This document shows positions 18,308-27,493 of a stretch of 64,000 bases of DNA, piece after piece. Origin of the DNA: Eubacteriaceae bacterium ES3 (GTDB lineage: Bacteria; Bacillota; Clostridia; Eubacteriales; Eubacteriaceae); contig CP130741.1 in NCBI GenBank assembly GCA_030586155.1, positions 248,001-312,000 on the forward strand, in the 5' to 3' direction. Positions within the stretch are counted from its first letter, which is position 1. Every line of letters starts with the position of its first letter. Made by a program: the position numbers and the translations under genes. Below the pieces are notes generated by a model. That model did no database searches. It was given only the letters and a program-made list of their open reading frames with translations, and was not told the origin of the DNA.

Positions 18308-19564
18308 ATGAGGTTAGGATACACATGTTTGCCGATCGGTACATTAAATACAGAATTAAGAACCTGTCGCATAAAAAATGCCCGAGAAAAACGTTTGAAG
18401 GAATTAATTGAGCATAATCTGCAGGTCCTTGAAAATATGATTGATTATAATATTGCCAATCAGATTAAGGTTTTCAGAGTTTGTTCAGATGTGATACCTT
18501 ACGCCTCAAACCCGATTAACAGTCTGGAATGGTGGAAGCTTTATGGTGATTCATTAAATAAACTTGGTCAAAAAGTTAAGAGTGCTGATCTTCGTCTGAC
18601 CATGCATACCGGGCCACAGGCGATATTAAACGCAAAAGATAAAAAGATAAGGGAACAAACAATAGAAGAACTGCTTAGTCAGGCCCGTTTATTCGATGCG
18701 ATGGGATTGGATGACAGCCATAAACTGGTTATGCCTGTGGGCGGAATATTTAGAAACAGAAAAAAGGCGATTACTCGTTTTAGACAGACCTATCAGGATT
18801 TGGAGGAAACACTTAAAAAACGTCTGGTAATTGAAAACGATTTGAAATGTTATAATATTGAAGAAGTGTTGGAAATCGGCAGAGAATTGAAGATACCAGT
18901 GGTATTTGAACGGCTTGCGCACGAGCTTAATCCGGCTGGGAAAATAAAGACGGATCTGGAGTGGATCATGGCTGCAAAGCCCGGCTGGGAGTTAAAGGAT
19001 GGCAATCAGCTGATAACATATAGTGTGCAGGATGAAGGAAAGAAGCCAGGATTTTATTCCGGAACGGTTGGTCTTGAGGATTTTCTTAAATTTGTCGAGC
19101 CGCTTAAAGAGGAAAACTGTGATATTTTACTGGAAAGCCAGGATAAAAACTTATCCGTTCTTAAATGTATGAATGGGCTGGATATAAACTTAAAATCAGT
19201 CATTCTAACAGAAGAATGGCGGAAGTACGAATATGCAGTTCTTGAAGGGTCGCCGGTTAACTATTTGGAAATAAGAAAACTTCTGAGAAATCAGGATGAA
19301 AATAGTGTGATCAAGTTTTATACACTGATCGAAGAAGCACTTCTGGATGTGCCGACCTTAGGTAATGCGATTAACGTGGCCCAGCATATTTGGGGGGATT
19401 TTAGAAATCTGGCAAATGCCCAGGAAAAGAAATATTTTTTAAAATTGATTCAGCGGTATGAACAAGGTGAAATTCCGCTGAAAACAGTTAAGAATGACTT
19501 GTGGAAGCTGGTCATTAAGTATGAACAGGATTATCTTAAAGATATCTATTATTTCGTCATATAG
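18308..19564 (+). CDS. uvsE: UV damage endonuclease UvsE/UvdE
   Basis: This 418-residue enzyme nicks DNA 5' of UV photoproducts in the alternative excision repair route. The N-terminus MRLGYTCLPIG is typical of the family and follows a GGGAGGT ribosome-binding site; an ATG 18 bases upstream (18290) is less likely. TIM-barrel features include the LTMHTGPQ, SHKLVMPVGG, LVIENDLKCYNIEEVL and PVVFERLAHELNP segments that supply metal ligands. The family core is about 300 residues, so ~110 C-terminal residues form an extension, also common in clostridial homologues as far as I recall. A receiver-GGDEF-HD-GYP gene follows 24 bases downstream. Confidence 0.9.
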   Translation: MRLGYTCLPIGTLNTELRTCRIKNAREKRLKELIEHNLQVLENMIDYNIANQIKVFRVCSDVIPYASNPINSLEWWKLYGDSLNKLGQKVKSADLRLTMHTGPQAILNAKDKKIREQTIEELLSQARLFDAMGLDDSHKLVMPVGGIFRNRKKAITRFRQTYQDLEETLKKRLVIENDLKCYNIEEVLEIGRELKIPVVFERLAHELNPAGKIKTDLEWIMAAKPGWELKDGNQLITYSVQDEGKKPGFYSGTVGLEDFLKFVEPLKEENCDILLESQDKNLSVLKCMNGLDINLKSVILTEEWRKYEYAVLEGSPVNYLEIRKLLRNQDENSVIKFYTLIEEALLDVPTLGNAINVAQHIWGDFRNLANAQEKKYFLKLIQRYEQGEIPLKTVKNDLWKLVIKYEQDYLKDIYYFVI

Positions 19565-19588
19565 ACAATCAACAGTTGAGGTGAAAAG

Positions 19589-21523
19589 GTGGACAAGCAG
19601 GGGTTAAAAATTCTGATTATTGATGACAGTGAATTAAACCAGAAGGTTTTTATCCGGTCGATAAGAGATTTTTTTAATGACGTCGTTATCTTGACGGCTA
19701 GCAGTGGGGCGGAAGGGATTTTATGTGCTGAAAATGAAAATCCCGATATGATTTTCCTGGATATCATTATGCCGGAAATGGATGGCTTTGAGGTTTGTGA
19801 AAAGATAAAAGTAGATGACCAGATGAAAGATATTCCGGTTGTCTTTATGACAGCCGGTCCCAGTAATCATGAATATCGATTAATGGCACTGGAACATGGT
19901 GCAGAAGGTTTTATGGCACGTCCTTATGACGAAGTGGAGCTGGTTACGCAGGTAAAAGCCATGGCGAAAATTAGAAAGGCAAATCTTCTCAAAAAAGATG
20001 AAGAAATAAGGCTTCGTGAAATGGTAGAACTGCAGACTGCGGCCTTAAAAAGGGCTCATCAGAAAAGCGTTGAACTTCTAAAAAGTCTTAAAAAAGAGAA
20101 TAAAGCCAGAAAAAAAAGTGAGTCGGCTTTAAAACAGGCTCAACGAATTGCCCAACTCGGTAGTTTTGAGCATGATGTTTATACCGACAAAATTCTTTAT
20201 TCAGAGGAAGCTTTAAATGTTCTGGCGGTTAAAGAAGATACAGTTAACACGCTTGGAAAATTGGCAGATTATTTAGGGAAAAGTTGCAACGATGTTGAAT
20301 TTCGGGATTTAATGAGCGATAAGGGGATTCAATTTTCGAGTTCGGTTAAAGATTTAAACGAAAAATATGTGAAAGTTCAGATGTTACCCTTGTTTGCTGA
20401 TGATGGTCAACATATTGGAAACATCGGAACGATTCAGGATATTAGTGAAATAAAAATAAAAGAAAATAGAATTTTATATTTAAGTTATCACGACTATCTT
20501 ACTGGTCTACACAATCGGCGCTATTTTGATCAGCGGTTGTCGGAAATGGATAGCATGGAGAATTATCCGATCAGCCTGGTGATAGCTGATGTTAACGGAT
20601 TGAAAATGGTAAATGATTCCTTTGGCCATGGTGTTGGTGATGAACTGTTAATCAGAGCAGCTGAGCTAATGAAGAAGGAGTTAAGACCAGTTGATGTTAT
20701 TGCCCGACTGGGTGGAGATGAATTTATGATGATTCTTCCCGGTGTCACAAAAGAAGAAGCCACTGAATTGACAAATCGAATTGAGAAAGAAGCGGCAAAA
20801 GAATTAATAAAGGGAATTGAGCTGTCGATTTCCTTCGGAATTGATACAAAATCGAGCCAACGAGACGATATTACTGTTGTTCAGAAAAATGCCGAAGATG
20901 AAATGTATCATCACAAGCTTTACACCAGCACCAGTATGCGAAGCAAAACCATTGATTTGATCATTAACAGTTTATATGAAAAAAGTAATCGCGAAATGTT
21001 TCATTCCAAGCGAGTCGGAGATCTCTGCAATGCCATTGCTCAGGCAATGGCAGTAGATTCTAATATGATTAAGCAGATTGCCCTGGCTGGACTGCTTCAT
21101 GATATTGGGAAAATGGGGGTTGAGGAAAATATTTTAAATAAACCTGCCAGTCTTGATTTGAGTGAGTGGGAGCAAATGAAAAGACATCCAGAAATGGGTT
21201 ACCGAATTTTGTGTTCTTCTGAAGAATTTACGGAAGTAGCCAGATACGTCTTTGAACATCATGAAAAGTGGGATGGAAGCGGTTATCCGAAAGGTTTAAA
21301 AGGAGTAGAGATATCTCTGCAGGCAAGAATTATCGGAGTCGCTGATTCATATGATGCGATGACTTCAGACAGATCTTACAGAAAAGGTCTTAGTGAAGAG
21401 GACGCAATTAGTGAGTTGCGACGAAATGCCGGAACACAGTTTGATCCTGCAGTAGCTAAAGTTTTTGTGGAACAGGTGCTGGGAAAATCTTGGGTTGCGC
21501 AAAGAGTAACGGATGTTCTTTGA
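19589..21523 (+). CDS. Receiver-GGDEF-HD-GYP protein (c-di-GMP turnover)
   Basis: This 644-residue response regulator may both make and degrade cyclic di-GMP. It starts at GTG 19589 behind GAGGTGA. The receiver domain (~5-125) has phospho-acceptor D58 in FLDIIMP, but the normally invariant lysine of the KP motif is R111. A coiled coil (~145-185) and a PAS-like region follow. The GGDEF domain (~305-460) has an intact GGDEF (375-379) and an RxxD inhibitory site five residues before it. The HD-GYP domain (~465-640) has H504-D505, an HHE and G565-Y566-P567, all as expected for a phosphodiesterase. No histidine kinase lies next to it. Confidence 0.93.
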   Translation: MDKQGLKILIIDDSELNQKVFIRSIRDFFNDVVILTASSGAEGILCAENENPDMIFLDIIMPEMDGFEVCEKIKVDDQMKDIPVVFMTAGPSNHEYRLMALEHGAEGFMARPYDEVELVTQVKAMAKIRKANLLKKDEEIRLREMVELQTAALKRAHQKSVELLKSLKKENKARKKSESALKQAQRIAQLGSFEHDVYTDKILYSEEALNVLAVKEDTVNTLGKLADYLGKSCNDVEFRDLMSDKGIQFSSSVKDLNEKYVKVQMLPLFADDGQHIGNIGTIQDISEIKIKENRILYLSYHDYLTGLHNRRYFDQRLSEMDSMENYPISLVIADVNGLKMVNDSFGHGVGDELLIRAAELMKKELRPVDVIARLGGDEFMMILPGVTKEEATELTNRIEKEAAKELIKGIELSISFGIDTKSSQRDDITVVQKNAEDEMYHHKLYTSTSMRSKTIDLIINSLYEKSNREMFHSKRVGDLCNAIAQAMAVDSNMIKQIALAGLLHDIGKMGVEENILNKPASLDLSEWEQMKRHPEMGYRILCSSEEFTEVARYVFEHHEKWDGSGYPKGLKGVEISLQARIIGVADSYDAMTSDRSYRKGLSEEDAISELRRNAGTQFDPAVAKVFVEQVLGKSWVAQRVTDVL

Positions 21524-21569
21524 GCAAATAATTAAGGGTGTGAGTTAACGAATCTAAGAAGGAGATGGT

Positions 21570-22133
21570 ATGAAAATCGATTCATTAAACAGTATTCTTT
21601 TACGTCTGAAGCGAGGAAATGAAGCTTTTTTAAAGGGGCAGTCGGTTGACTTTGAAAAACTTCACAAACAGCGCAGACAAACCGCAAGAGAAGGACAAAT
21701 GCCTGATGTAGTTGTGATCGGCTGTGCAGACTCGCGGGTCTCACCAGAACTTATTTTTAATGCTGGGATTGGTGAGATGTTTGTCATTCGGACAGCCGGT
21801 AATCTGGCTGGAGAACTGCAGATGGAGAGTGTGGCTTATGCGGTCAATGCGTTAGGCACTAAGCTTATCGTGATTTTGGGCCATAGTTCGTGCGGTGCTG
21901 TACAAGCTGCAAAAGTTGGGAATCCGCCTGACTATCTTAAAGGAACAGCTGAGCGAATCCAATCAGCTATCGGCGGTGAGACGGATGATAAAAGCTGTGA
22001 ACTTAAAAATATCGAGTACGGGGTAAAAAAGGTCCTTGAAAGCGAGCTGATAAAAGAAAAGGTCGATAAATCTGAGGTTGCTGTAATAGGCGCCTACTAT
22101 TGTCTGGAAACCGGAGCGGTAGAATTTTTATAA
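21570..22133 (+). CDS. Beta-class carbonic anhydrase
   Basis: This 187-residue enzyme interconverts CO2 and bicarbonate. The zinc ligands of the beta class are visible: C52 and D54 in CADSR, and H105 and C108 in GHSSCG. Length and order match the family. ATG 21570 follows AAGGAG. A terminator ends the gene at 22157. In an acetogen it would help supply CO2/bicarbonate to carbon fixation; that role is inferred. Confidence 0.93.
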   Translation: MKIDSLNSILLRLKRGNEAFLKGQSVDFEKLHKQRRQTAREGQMPDVVVIGCADSRVSPELIFNAGIGEMFVIRTAGNLAGELQMESVAYAVNALGTKLIVILGHSSCGAVQAAKVGNPPDYLKGTAERIQSAIGGETDDKSCELKNIEYGVKKVLESELIKEKVDKSEVAVIGAYYCLETGAVEFL

Positions 22134-22157
22134 AAAGGGAGGCGTGGCCTCTTTTTT
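22132..22157 (+). terminator. Terminator after the carbonic anhydrase gene
   Basis: A GAGGC/GCCTC stem with flanking A- and T-runs immediately follows the stop codon. Confidence 0.7.
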
Positions 22158-22179
22158 ATTTAAGAAATAATAAAATAAG

Positions 22180-22208
22180 TTGATATTTTTTGAATTAAAA
22201 AGTAAGAT
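22180..22208 (+). promoter_or_regulatory. Promoter of uppP-fetA-fetB
   Basis: TTGATA (22180-22185) and TAAGAT (22203-22208) with a 17-bp spacer lie 43 bases before the uppP start. Confidence 0.55.
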
Positions 22209-22250
22209 TAAAACGAAAAAAACAAGTAAAGAGAAAAGAGGATAACAGGT

Positions 22251-23078
22251 TTGATTATTCTGGAATTATTAAAAGCAGTATTTTTAGGAATTGTTGAAGG
22301 GATAACTGAATGGTTGCCTATTAGTAGCACTGGTCATATGATTATCGTGGACCAGTTTATCCAGCTTAATATGGCGGATAGTTTTAAAGAAATGTTTTTT
22401 GTAGTGGTCCAGCTTGGTGCAATTCTGGCTGTTGTCTACCTGTATTGGCAGCGGCTTGTGCCGATAACCCGTAAAAAGGGCAAGCTGGTTTTAAAAAGAA
22501 ATACAACAATACTCTGGTCAAAAATTATTGTGGCCTGTCTGCCAGCGGCGGTGATTGGCCTTTTGTTTGACGATTTTATCAACGAGACCTTTTATAATTA
22601 TGTAGTTGTTGCGATTATGCTGATTATTTATGGGGTTTTATTTATTGTCATCGAAGATCGTAATAAGGGAAAAGTTCCAGTGATTAACAAACTTAGTGAA
22701 CTGGATTATAAAACAGCTTTGTATATCGGTTTCTTCCAGGTCCTGGCCTTGATTCCCGGAACCTCCCGATCAGGTGCCACGATTATTGGCGCGATGATTA
22801 TGGGGACTTCCCGGACGGTTGCGGCTGAATTTACATTTTTTCTGGCAATTCCGATTATGTTTGGGGCCAGTTTATTAAAACTGATTAAGTTTGGCTTCAG
22901 TTTTACTGGACTGGAATTATTTGTGCTGATTTTTGGAATGCTTTCGGCTTTTGTTACGTCGATTCTGGCTATTAAATTCCTGATGGGATATATCAAAAAG
23001 AACGACTTCAAAGTCTTTGGCTGGTATCGGATTATCTTGGGTATTATTGTTATATTATTTTTTCTGGTATTTGGTTAA
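22251..23078 (+). CDS. uppP: Undecaprenyl-diphosphatase UppP (BacA)
   Basis: This 275-residue polytopic membrane enzyme dephosphorylates undecaprenyl diphosphate to recycle the lipid carrier of wall and surface glycans. Both family motifs are present: [17 protein letters not shown] near residues 13-29 and PGTSRSGAT near 166-174. About eight helices are seen. It starts at TTG 22251. It serves the same carrier used by the glycan genes earlier in the window, and gives low-level bacitracin resistance in other bacteria. FetA starts 17 bases later. Confidence 0.95.
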   Translation: MIILELLKAVFLGIVEGITEWLPISSTGHMIIVDQFIQLNMADSFKEMFFVVVQLGAILAVVYLYWQRLVPITRKKGKLVLKRNTTILWSKIIVACLPAAVIGLLFDDFINETFYNYVVVAIMLIIYGVLFIVIEDRNKGKVPVINKLSELDYKTALYIGFFQVLALIPGTSRSGATIIGAMIMGTSRTVAAEFTFFLAIPIMFGASLLKLIKFGFSFTGLELFVLIFGMLSAFVTSILAIKFLMGYIKKNDFKVFGWYRIILGIIVILFFLVFG

Positions 23079-23095
23079 TTAGAATGGAGTAAGTT

Positions 23096-23716
23096 TTGAG
23101 TGTCATAGAATACCGAAATATTAATCTGAAATTTAAAGAGCAAGTCTTATTTAAGGATTTTAATTTAGTAATTGAAAAAGGTGAAAAAGTTCTGTTGTCG
23201 GCTCAGTCCGGCAGTGGAAAAACAACGCTGATAAAAATGCTGATGGGCTTTATTCAGCCGGATTCTGGTGAAATCAGTGTGGATGGTGTCCTTCTCTCGG
23301 AAAAAAATGTCAGTACAGTTCGAAAAAAAATCACCTATATCAGTCAGGATGCAGATATTCCCAAAGGGGTAGTAGGGGAGGTTTTTAAAGAGGTGTTTTC
23401 ATTTCATGCCAATAGGCATATTGACTATAATCAGACCATGCTGATTAACCACCTTTCTGAATTTTCACTACCGGCTGAAACGGTTGAAAAACAGGTGGAT
23501 GATTTGTCGGGCGGAGAAAGACAACGGCTGGCAATGATCATGGGAATACTTCTGGATCGAGAAATTTGTGTGCTGGATGAAATTACCACAGGCTTGGATC
23601 TGGCGCTTAAGGAAAAGGCCGTCAGTCGACTGATGTCATTGCAGAAAACCATGCTGATTATTTCGCATGACGAAGTTTTTAAAGATGCTTCAGTTCGGGA
23701 GGTGAGATGGCCATGA
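23096..23716 (+). CDS. fetA: ABC transporter ATP-binding protein, FetA/YbbL type
   Basis: This 206-residue ATPase pairs with the FetB-type permease that follows. Walker A (SAQSGSGKTTLI), the LSGGERQR signature, Walker B (ICVLDEITTG) and the H-switch (IISHDE) are all present. It starts at TTG 23096 after GGAGTAAG. The stop codon overlaps the next start (ATGA at 23713-23716), so the two are translationally coupled. FetAB has been described in E. coli as an iron exporter linked to oxidative stress resistance; that role is inferred here from the pairing. Confidence 0.88.
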   Translation: MSVIEYRNINLKFKEQVLFKDFNLVIEKGEKVLLSAQSGSGKTTLIKMLMGFIQPDSGEISVDGVLLSEKNVSTVRKKITYISQDADIPKGVVGEVFKEVFSFHANRHIDYNQTMLINHLSEFSLPAETVEKQVDDLSGGERQRLAMIMGILLDREICVLDEITTGLDLALKEKAVSRLMSLQKTMLIISHDEVFKDASVREVRWP

Positions 23717-24486
23717 GTGTGCAAAATATTGTTTTTTATGCGCCTTTTTATTTGCTGATTTTTATAGTTCCGATTCTATATATCAATTATCGGATGGGTA
23801 TACAGATAAACAAACGGATCATTTATGCCCTATTTAGGATGTCCATTCAGCTGGTAATGGTCGGATTTTTTCTGCAATACATTTTTCTTTTCGATAATCT
23901 ATGGGTTAATACTGCATATGTGCTTTTTATGATTGGCGTGGCCGCCATGACCACTATCAAAAGCTGCAAGCTTAATTTCAAAAGGCAGTTTTTTCCGATC
24001 CTTATTGGTTTTGGAGTCCCGAATTTTATAATGATTTTGTTCATTAATCAGTTTGTGATTGGCCTTTCAAATATTTTCGAGGCGCAATATTATATTCCTT
24101 TAATTGGAATGCTTTTGGGTAACAGTTTGAGTGGTAATATTATTGGCCTCAATACCTTTTATCAGGGAATTGCCAATAATGAAAGAAAATATCAATATCG
24201 GCTGGCCTTATCGGCCAATCAGTGGGAAGCAACACTGCCATGGTATAAAGATGCAGTTGTTGGTTCTCTAAATCCGATTATTGCCTCCACCGAAACAGTC
24301 GGTCTGGTATCTCTGCCGGGAATGATGACCGGGCAGATTTTAGGTGGATCGATGCCGATGACAGCCATTGTCTACCAGATTGTTATTATGGCGGCGATTC
24401 TGATTGTCCGTTATTTTAGCATTCATTTTTCCATTCTCTTAAGCCGTAAAGGATGTTTTGATGGCTATGATCAGCTGAATATTTAG
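23713..24486 (+). CDS. fetB: ABC transporter permease, FetB/YbbM (UPF0014) type
   Basis: This ~257-residue protein has about seven membrane helices and matches the FetB family in length and in the conserved LIGMLLGNSLSG and SLPGMMTGQILGG segments. I chose ATG 23713, which forms an ATGA overlap with the fetA stop and is well spaced from GGGAGGTG; the ATG at 23707 is too close to that site. The likely function is metal (iron) export together with FetA. Confidence 0.88.
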   Translation: MSVQNIVFYAPFYLLIFIVPILYINYRMGIQINKRIIYALFRMSIQLVMVGFFLQYIFLFDNLWVNTAYVLFMIGVAAMTTIKSCKLNFKRQFFPILIGFGVPNFIMILFINQFVIGLSNIFEAQYYIPLIGMLLGNSLSGNIIGLNTFYQGIANNERKYQYRLALSANQWEATLPWYKDAVVGSLNPIIASTETVGLVSLPGMMTGQILGGSMPMTAIVYQIVIMAAILIVRYFSIHFSILLSRKGCFDGYDQLNI

Positions 24487-24589
24487 AGTAGGTACAAAAT
24501 ATTATTGCTGATGCGACAATATCTGCCTTTTATCCGTGAATAAGGGGTGTTAGAATAATAATGATATCTTTTACAATAACGGAGAAATT

Positions 24590-25864
24590 ATGGCTTATAA
24601 AAATTTAACCCCCGAATCAGTAATTGAATATATAAAAAAATTTACCAGTATTTTTGCATCTGATGCAAAACTTACAGTATATGAAATAGGTGAAGGTGAA
24701 GATGATGGAGATGGTTTTGTCAACCATGTTTACCGTGTCTGGGATGAAACCGGTCATTCGGTTATCGTAAAACAGGCTAAGCCTTACTTAAAAGTTTTTG
24801 GTGAGGCTGCAAAACTGACCACCAGCCGTAATCAGCTGGAAGCAGAAGTGATCAAATTAAGAACAGCAATTACTCCGGAAAATTTGCCGCAGATGTATCA
24901 TACCGACCCTGACAATAATTTATTTATCTATGAAGATTGCGGTCGCCTAAAAATTATGCGCTTTGAATTGACGAAAGGCAAATCGTTTCCAGAATTTCCC
25001 AAACAGATGGGAACATTTCTGGCAAAATCGAATTTCTATACCTCGGAAATTTATCTTGACCAGGTTGCACACAAGGCCTTGGAAGTCAAGTTTATGAATC
25101 CTGAGATGCGCGTGATTATGGAGTCGATTCTTTTTCTGCGGGATGTTTTTCTGGAAGATGCTGAACTGCCGCCAATGCCGGAGCCTGATCCCCGTCATGT
25201 AGCGATGAGCGATCTGTTCTGGGAAAAAAGAGAAATTCGAGTTGAACTTCTAAAGCTTCGGGGCATTTTTATGAGAAAAAGTGAATGTCTGGTCCATGGT
25301 GATTTGCATACCTCTAACATCATGATTGATGAAGATGAAATGAAGATTATCGATATGGAGTATCCTTTTATGGGCGCATCTTCGTCTGATACCGGCTATT
25401 TGGCGGGAAATTTAATCTATGAATATATCGCCTGGCATTACCATGAGGAAGGCACAAAAGAAACACGAAAAGCCTATCGTAAAGAAATGCTTTCTTATCT
25501 ACGCGGAATGATTGAAGAATACATCAGCGTTTATTCCGAATGCTGGGACAAAGACGCTAAGCCTATTTATAAAGAATATACCGAGTACCGTGATTATCTC
25601 TTAAGCAATTATTTGAAAGAAAGCTGTGGTTTTGCCGGTTGTCAGATTGCCAGTCGGGTGGGAGCCTATGTGGCATTACCGGATTTTGATGTACTGGACG
25701 ATTCCGGACGTAATTGTGCTAGACGATTATCGCTTCTGATTGCCGATGCCCTGATCATGAAACGTGAGAGCATCGAAACGGTAGATGACCTGATTGCTTT
25801 AATCGAAACGATTACCAGGCGTTATTTTAAAGTGATGAAATTGTTACAGGATAAAATAGTATAA
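24590..25864 (+). CDS. mtnK: 5-methylthioribose kinase MtnK
   Basis: This 424-residue kinase phosphorylates 5-methylthioribose in methionine salvage. It has the kinase-like fold with a glycine-rich N-terminal region, SVIVKQAKPYLK (ATP-binding lysine) and the VHGDLHTSNIMID catalytic loop followed by IIDMEYPFMG. The length agrees with known MtnK proteins. An extended -10 element (TGT-TAGAAT, ending 24556) precedes it. No other mtn genes are adjacent, and no SAM riboswitch is seen in the short leader. A strong terminator follows. Confidence 0.92.
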   Translation: MAYKNLTPESVIEYIKKFTSIFASDAKLTVYEIGEGEDDGDGFVNHVYRVWDETGHSVIVKQAKPYLKVFGEAAKLTTSRNQLEAEVIKLRTAITPENLPQMYHTDPDNNLFIYEDCGRLKIMRFELTKGKSFPEFPKQMGTFLAKSNFYTSEIYLDQVAHKALEVKFMNPEMRVIMESILFLRDVFLEDAELPPMPEPDPRHVAMSDLFWEKREIRVELLKLRGIFMRKSECLVHGDLHTSNIMIDEDEMKIIDMEYPFMGASSSDTGYLAGNLIYEYIAWHYHEEGTKETRKAYRKEMLSYLRGMIEEYISVYSECWDKDAKPIYKEYTEYRDYLLSNYLKESCGFAGCQIASRVGAYVALPDFDVLDDSGRNCARRLSLLIADALIMKRESIETVDDLIALIETITRRYFKVMKLLQDKIV

Positions 25865-25887
25865 AAAATGAAATTGTTTGAAAGATG

Positions 25888-25924
25888 GCTGTCATTAATA
25901 TAAATTAATGGCAGCTTTTTTTAT
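25888..25924 (+). terminator. Terminator after mtnK
   Basis: 12-base arms (25888-25899 and 25904-25915) pair with one G.T position and are followed by nine T residues. Confidence 0.88.
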
Positions 25925-26132
25925 TGTTTAGAGCCACTTGTGTATTTTTGAGGGACATTAGATATGATTTGACAATCTTGATTATTCTTAAGAAAAATGG
26001 GTAAAAATCTAGCATCAGACATAGCCGAATTTTATCTTTGCCAGTAAATTAATCCGGCTGTTTGAATGCCCTTTATACAGTTTTTAGAGTTCAAATATTT
26101 GAAAGTTGAAGAAGAAGAAGGAGGTATTAAAA

Positions 26133-26543
26133 ATGAAAAAAATGTCTGTTTATCTTGTTTTGGTGATGATTGGAGCGGTACTTTTTATGGGGGCCAGCTG
26201 TTCTGCATCCACTGCTAACGTGAGTAATGCGGTAATGACCACTGGGGTTGATGAATATTCGGAAGCAATTGATGAAGTTACTGAATTTCCAGTCAATACC
26301 GATGTTTATGTTGCTGCTGAACTTCACAATGCACCAGATGATACAACAATTACGTTTGTCTGGTATCAGGAAGGTGTTGTGTTTGATGGGGTCAGTATTG
26401 GGAATGAAGGATACTCTGATGCACCGCTGGTCGGCTATCTGCCAGCAGAAATTATGACTGAACCTGGAAACTATTCGGTTGAGATTTATATCGATGACAG
26501 GGAAGAACCAGATACAGTCAATACCTTTACAGTTGTTCAATAA
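26133..26543 (+). CDS. Small putative lipoprotein of unknown function
   Basis: This 136-residue exported protein has a lipoprotein-like signal peptide: MKKMSVY, a hydrophobic core, then a weak GAS-C lipobox at about residue 22. The mature part is acidic and appears to form one beta-sandwich-like domain with a VYVAAELHNAPDDTTITFVWYQ segment and an NYSVEIYIDD ending. I chose ATG 26133 because AAGGAGG sits 8 bases upstream; the longer frame from 26106 starts inside that site. I do not recognise a named family. A terminator follows and is shared with metA. Confidence 0.7.
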   Translation: MKKMSVYLVLVMIGAVLFMGASCSASTANVSNAVMTTGVDEYSEAIDEVTEFPVNTDVYVAAELHNAPDDTTITFVWYQEGVVFDGVSIGNEGYSDAPLVGYLPAEIMTEPGNYSVEIYIDDREEPDTVNTFTVVQ

Positions 26544-26550
26544 GAGAAAA

Positions 26551-26583
26551 GAAGCCGCCTGGTCAAAACAGGCGGCTTTTTTA
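26551..26583. terminator. Bidirectional terminator between the lipoprotein gene and metA
   Basis: A perfect 10-bp GC-rich stem (26552-26561 with 26569-26578) has A-rich sequence on the left and a T-run on the right. Confidence 0.9.
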
Positions 26584-27492
26584 ATCAGTGTAGGAGAAAG
26601 GCGTTTCCTGATATACGTAATAATTGAGCCAGTTGGAAAAGAGCAAATTGGCATGACTTCGCCATCTGACCACTGGTGGCAGGCTCGGATCGTCATTCTC
26701 AAAATAATTTTTAGGAACCTCGATTTCCTTTCCCTGGGCAATATCCCGGTCGTATTCAAGTTTTAATGTCTCGGCATCGTACTCGCTGTGACCTGTAACA
26801 AAAATTTGTCGGCCCTTCTGGGCTGTAACGACATAGACACCTGAGTCATCAGAATCAGCCATGATTGAAAGTTCCGGATGGGCTTCTAAATCACTGCGTT
26901 TAATACTAGTGTGTCGGGAATGGGGAACATAAAAAACGTCATCAAACCCACGGAATAATTTCACAAAGGAATGATTAAGGGTATGTTTAAAAACACCGAA
27001 CATCTTTTTTTCGAGCAGATGTTTTTCGATCCCATAATGATGGTAAAGCCCGGCTTGAGCGCCCCAGCAGATATGCAGGGTGGAGAAGACATTGCTTTTA
27101 CTCCACTCCATAATCTCTGTCAGCTCCTCCCAGTAATCCACTTCCTCAAAAGGCAGGGTTTCTATAGGTGCACCGGTGATGATGAGTCCATCAAAGTGTT
27201 GTTGATGGATATCTTCAAAACAGGAATAGAAACTCTCCAAATGTTGGGTAGAGGTGTTTTTGCTTTCATGGGATTTAGTATGCAAAAGTGTTACCTCGAT
27301 CTGAAGTGGTGTGTTACCCAGAAGCCTTAAAAGCTGGGTTTCGGTGGCTATTTTTGTGGGCATCAGGTTGAGAATGGCAATTTTCAGTGGTCGGATATCC
27401 TGGTGAATAGCCCGCTCCAAATCCATCACAAAGATGTTTTCGTTGGTTAATATTTTAGAAGCAGGAAGATCATTAGGGATTTTAATAGGCAT
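26581..27492 (-). CDS. metA: Homoserine O-acetyltransferase (MetA family)
   Basis: This 303-residue enzyme activates homoserine for methionine synthesis. The catalytic cysteine is C142 in HICWGAQAG. Residue 111 is glutamate (GAPIETLPF); in this family E111 goes with acetyl-CoA use and G111 with succinyl-CoA, so the product is predicted to be O-acetylhomoserine. ATG 27492 follows AAGGAG, one base after the metY stop, so the genes form an operon. The upstream enzyme MetY uses O-acetylhomoserine, which agrees with the residue-based assignment. Confidence 0.94.
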   Translation of the reverse strand: MPIKIPNDLPASKILTNENIFVMDLERAIHQDIRPLKIAILNLMPTKIATETQLLRLLGNTPLQIEVTLLHTKSHESKNTSTQHLESFYSCFEDIHQQHFDGLIITGAPIETLPFEEVDYWEELTEIMEWSKSNVFSTLHICWGAQAGLYHHYGIEKHLLEKKMFGVFKHTLNHSFVKLFRGFDDVFYVPHSRHTSIKRSDLEAHPELSIMADSDDSGVYVVTAQKGRQIFVTGHSEYDAETLKLEYDRDIAQGKEIEVPKNYFENDDPSLPPVVRWRSHANLLFSNWLNYYVYQETPFSYTD

Positions 27493-27493
27493 T

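Noticed and set aside
26127-26759. A 210-codon minus-strand frame across the lipoprotein gene and the end of metA
   Set aside because: It crosses a strong terminator and overlaps two convincing genes; its translation has no protein-like pattern.
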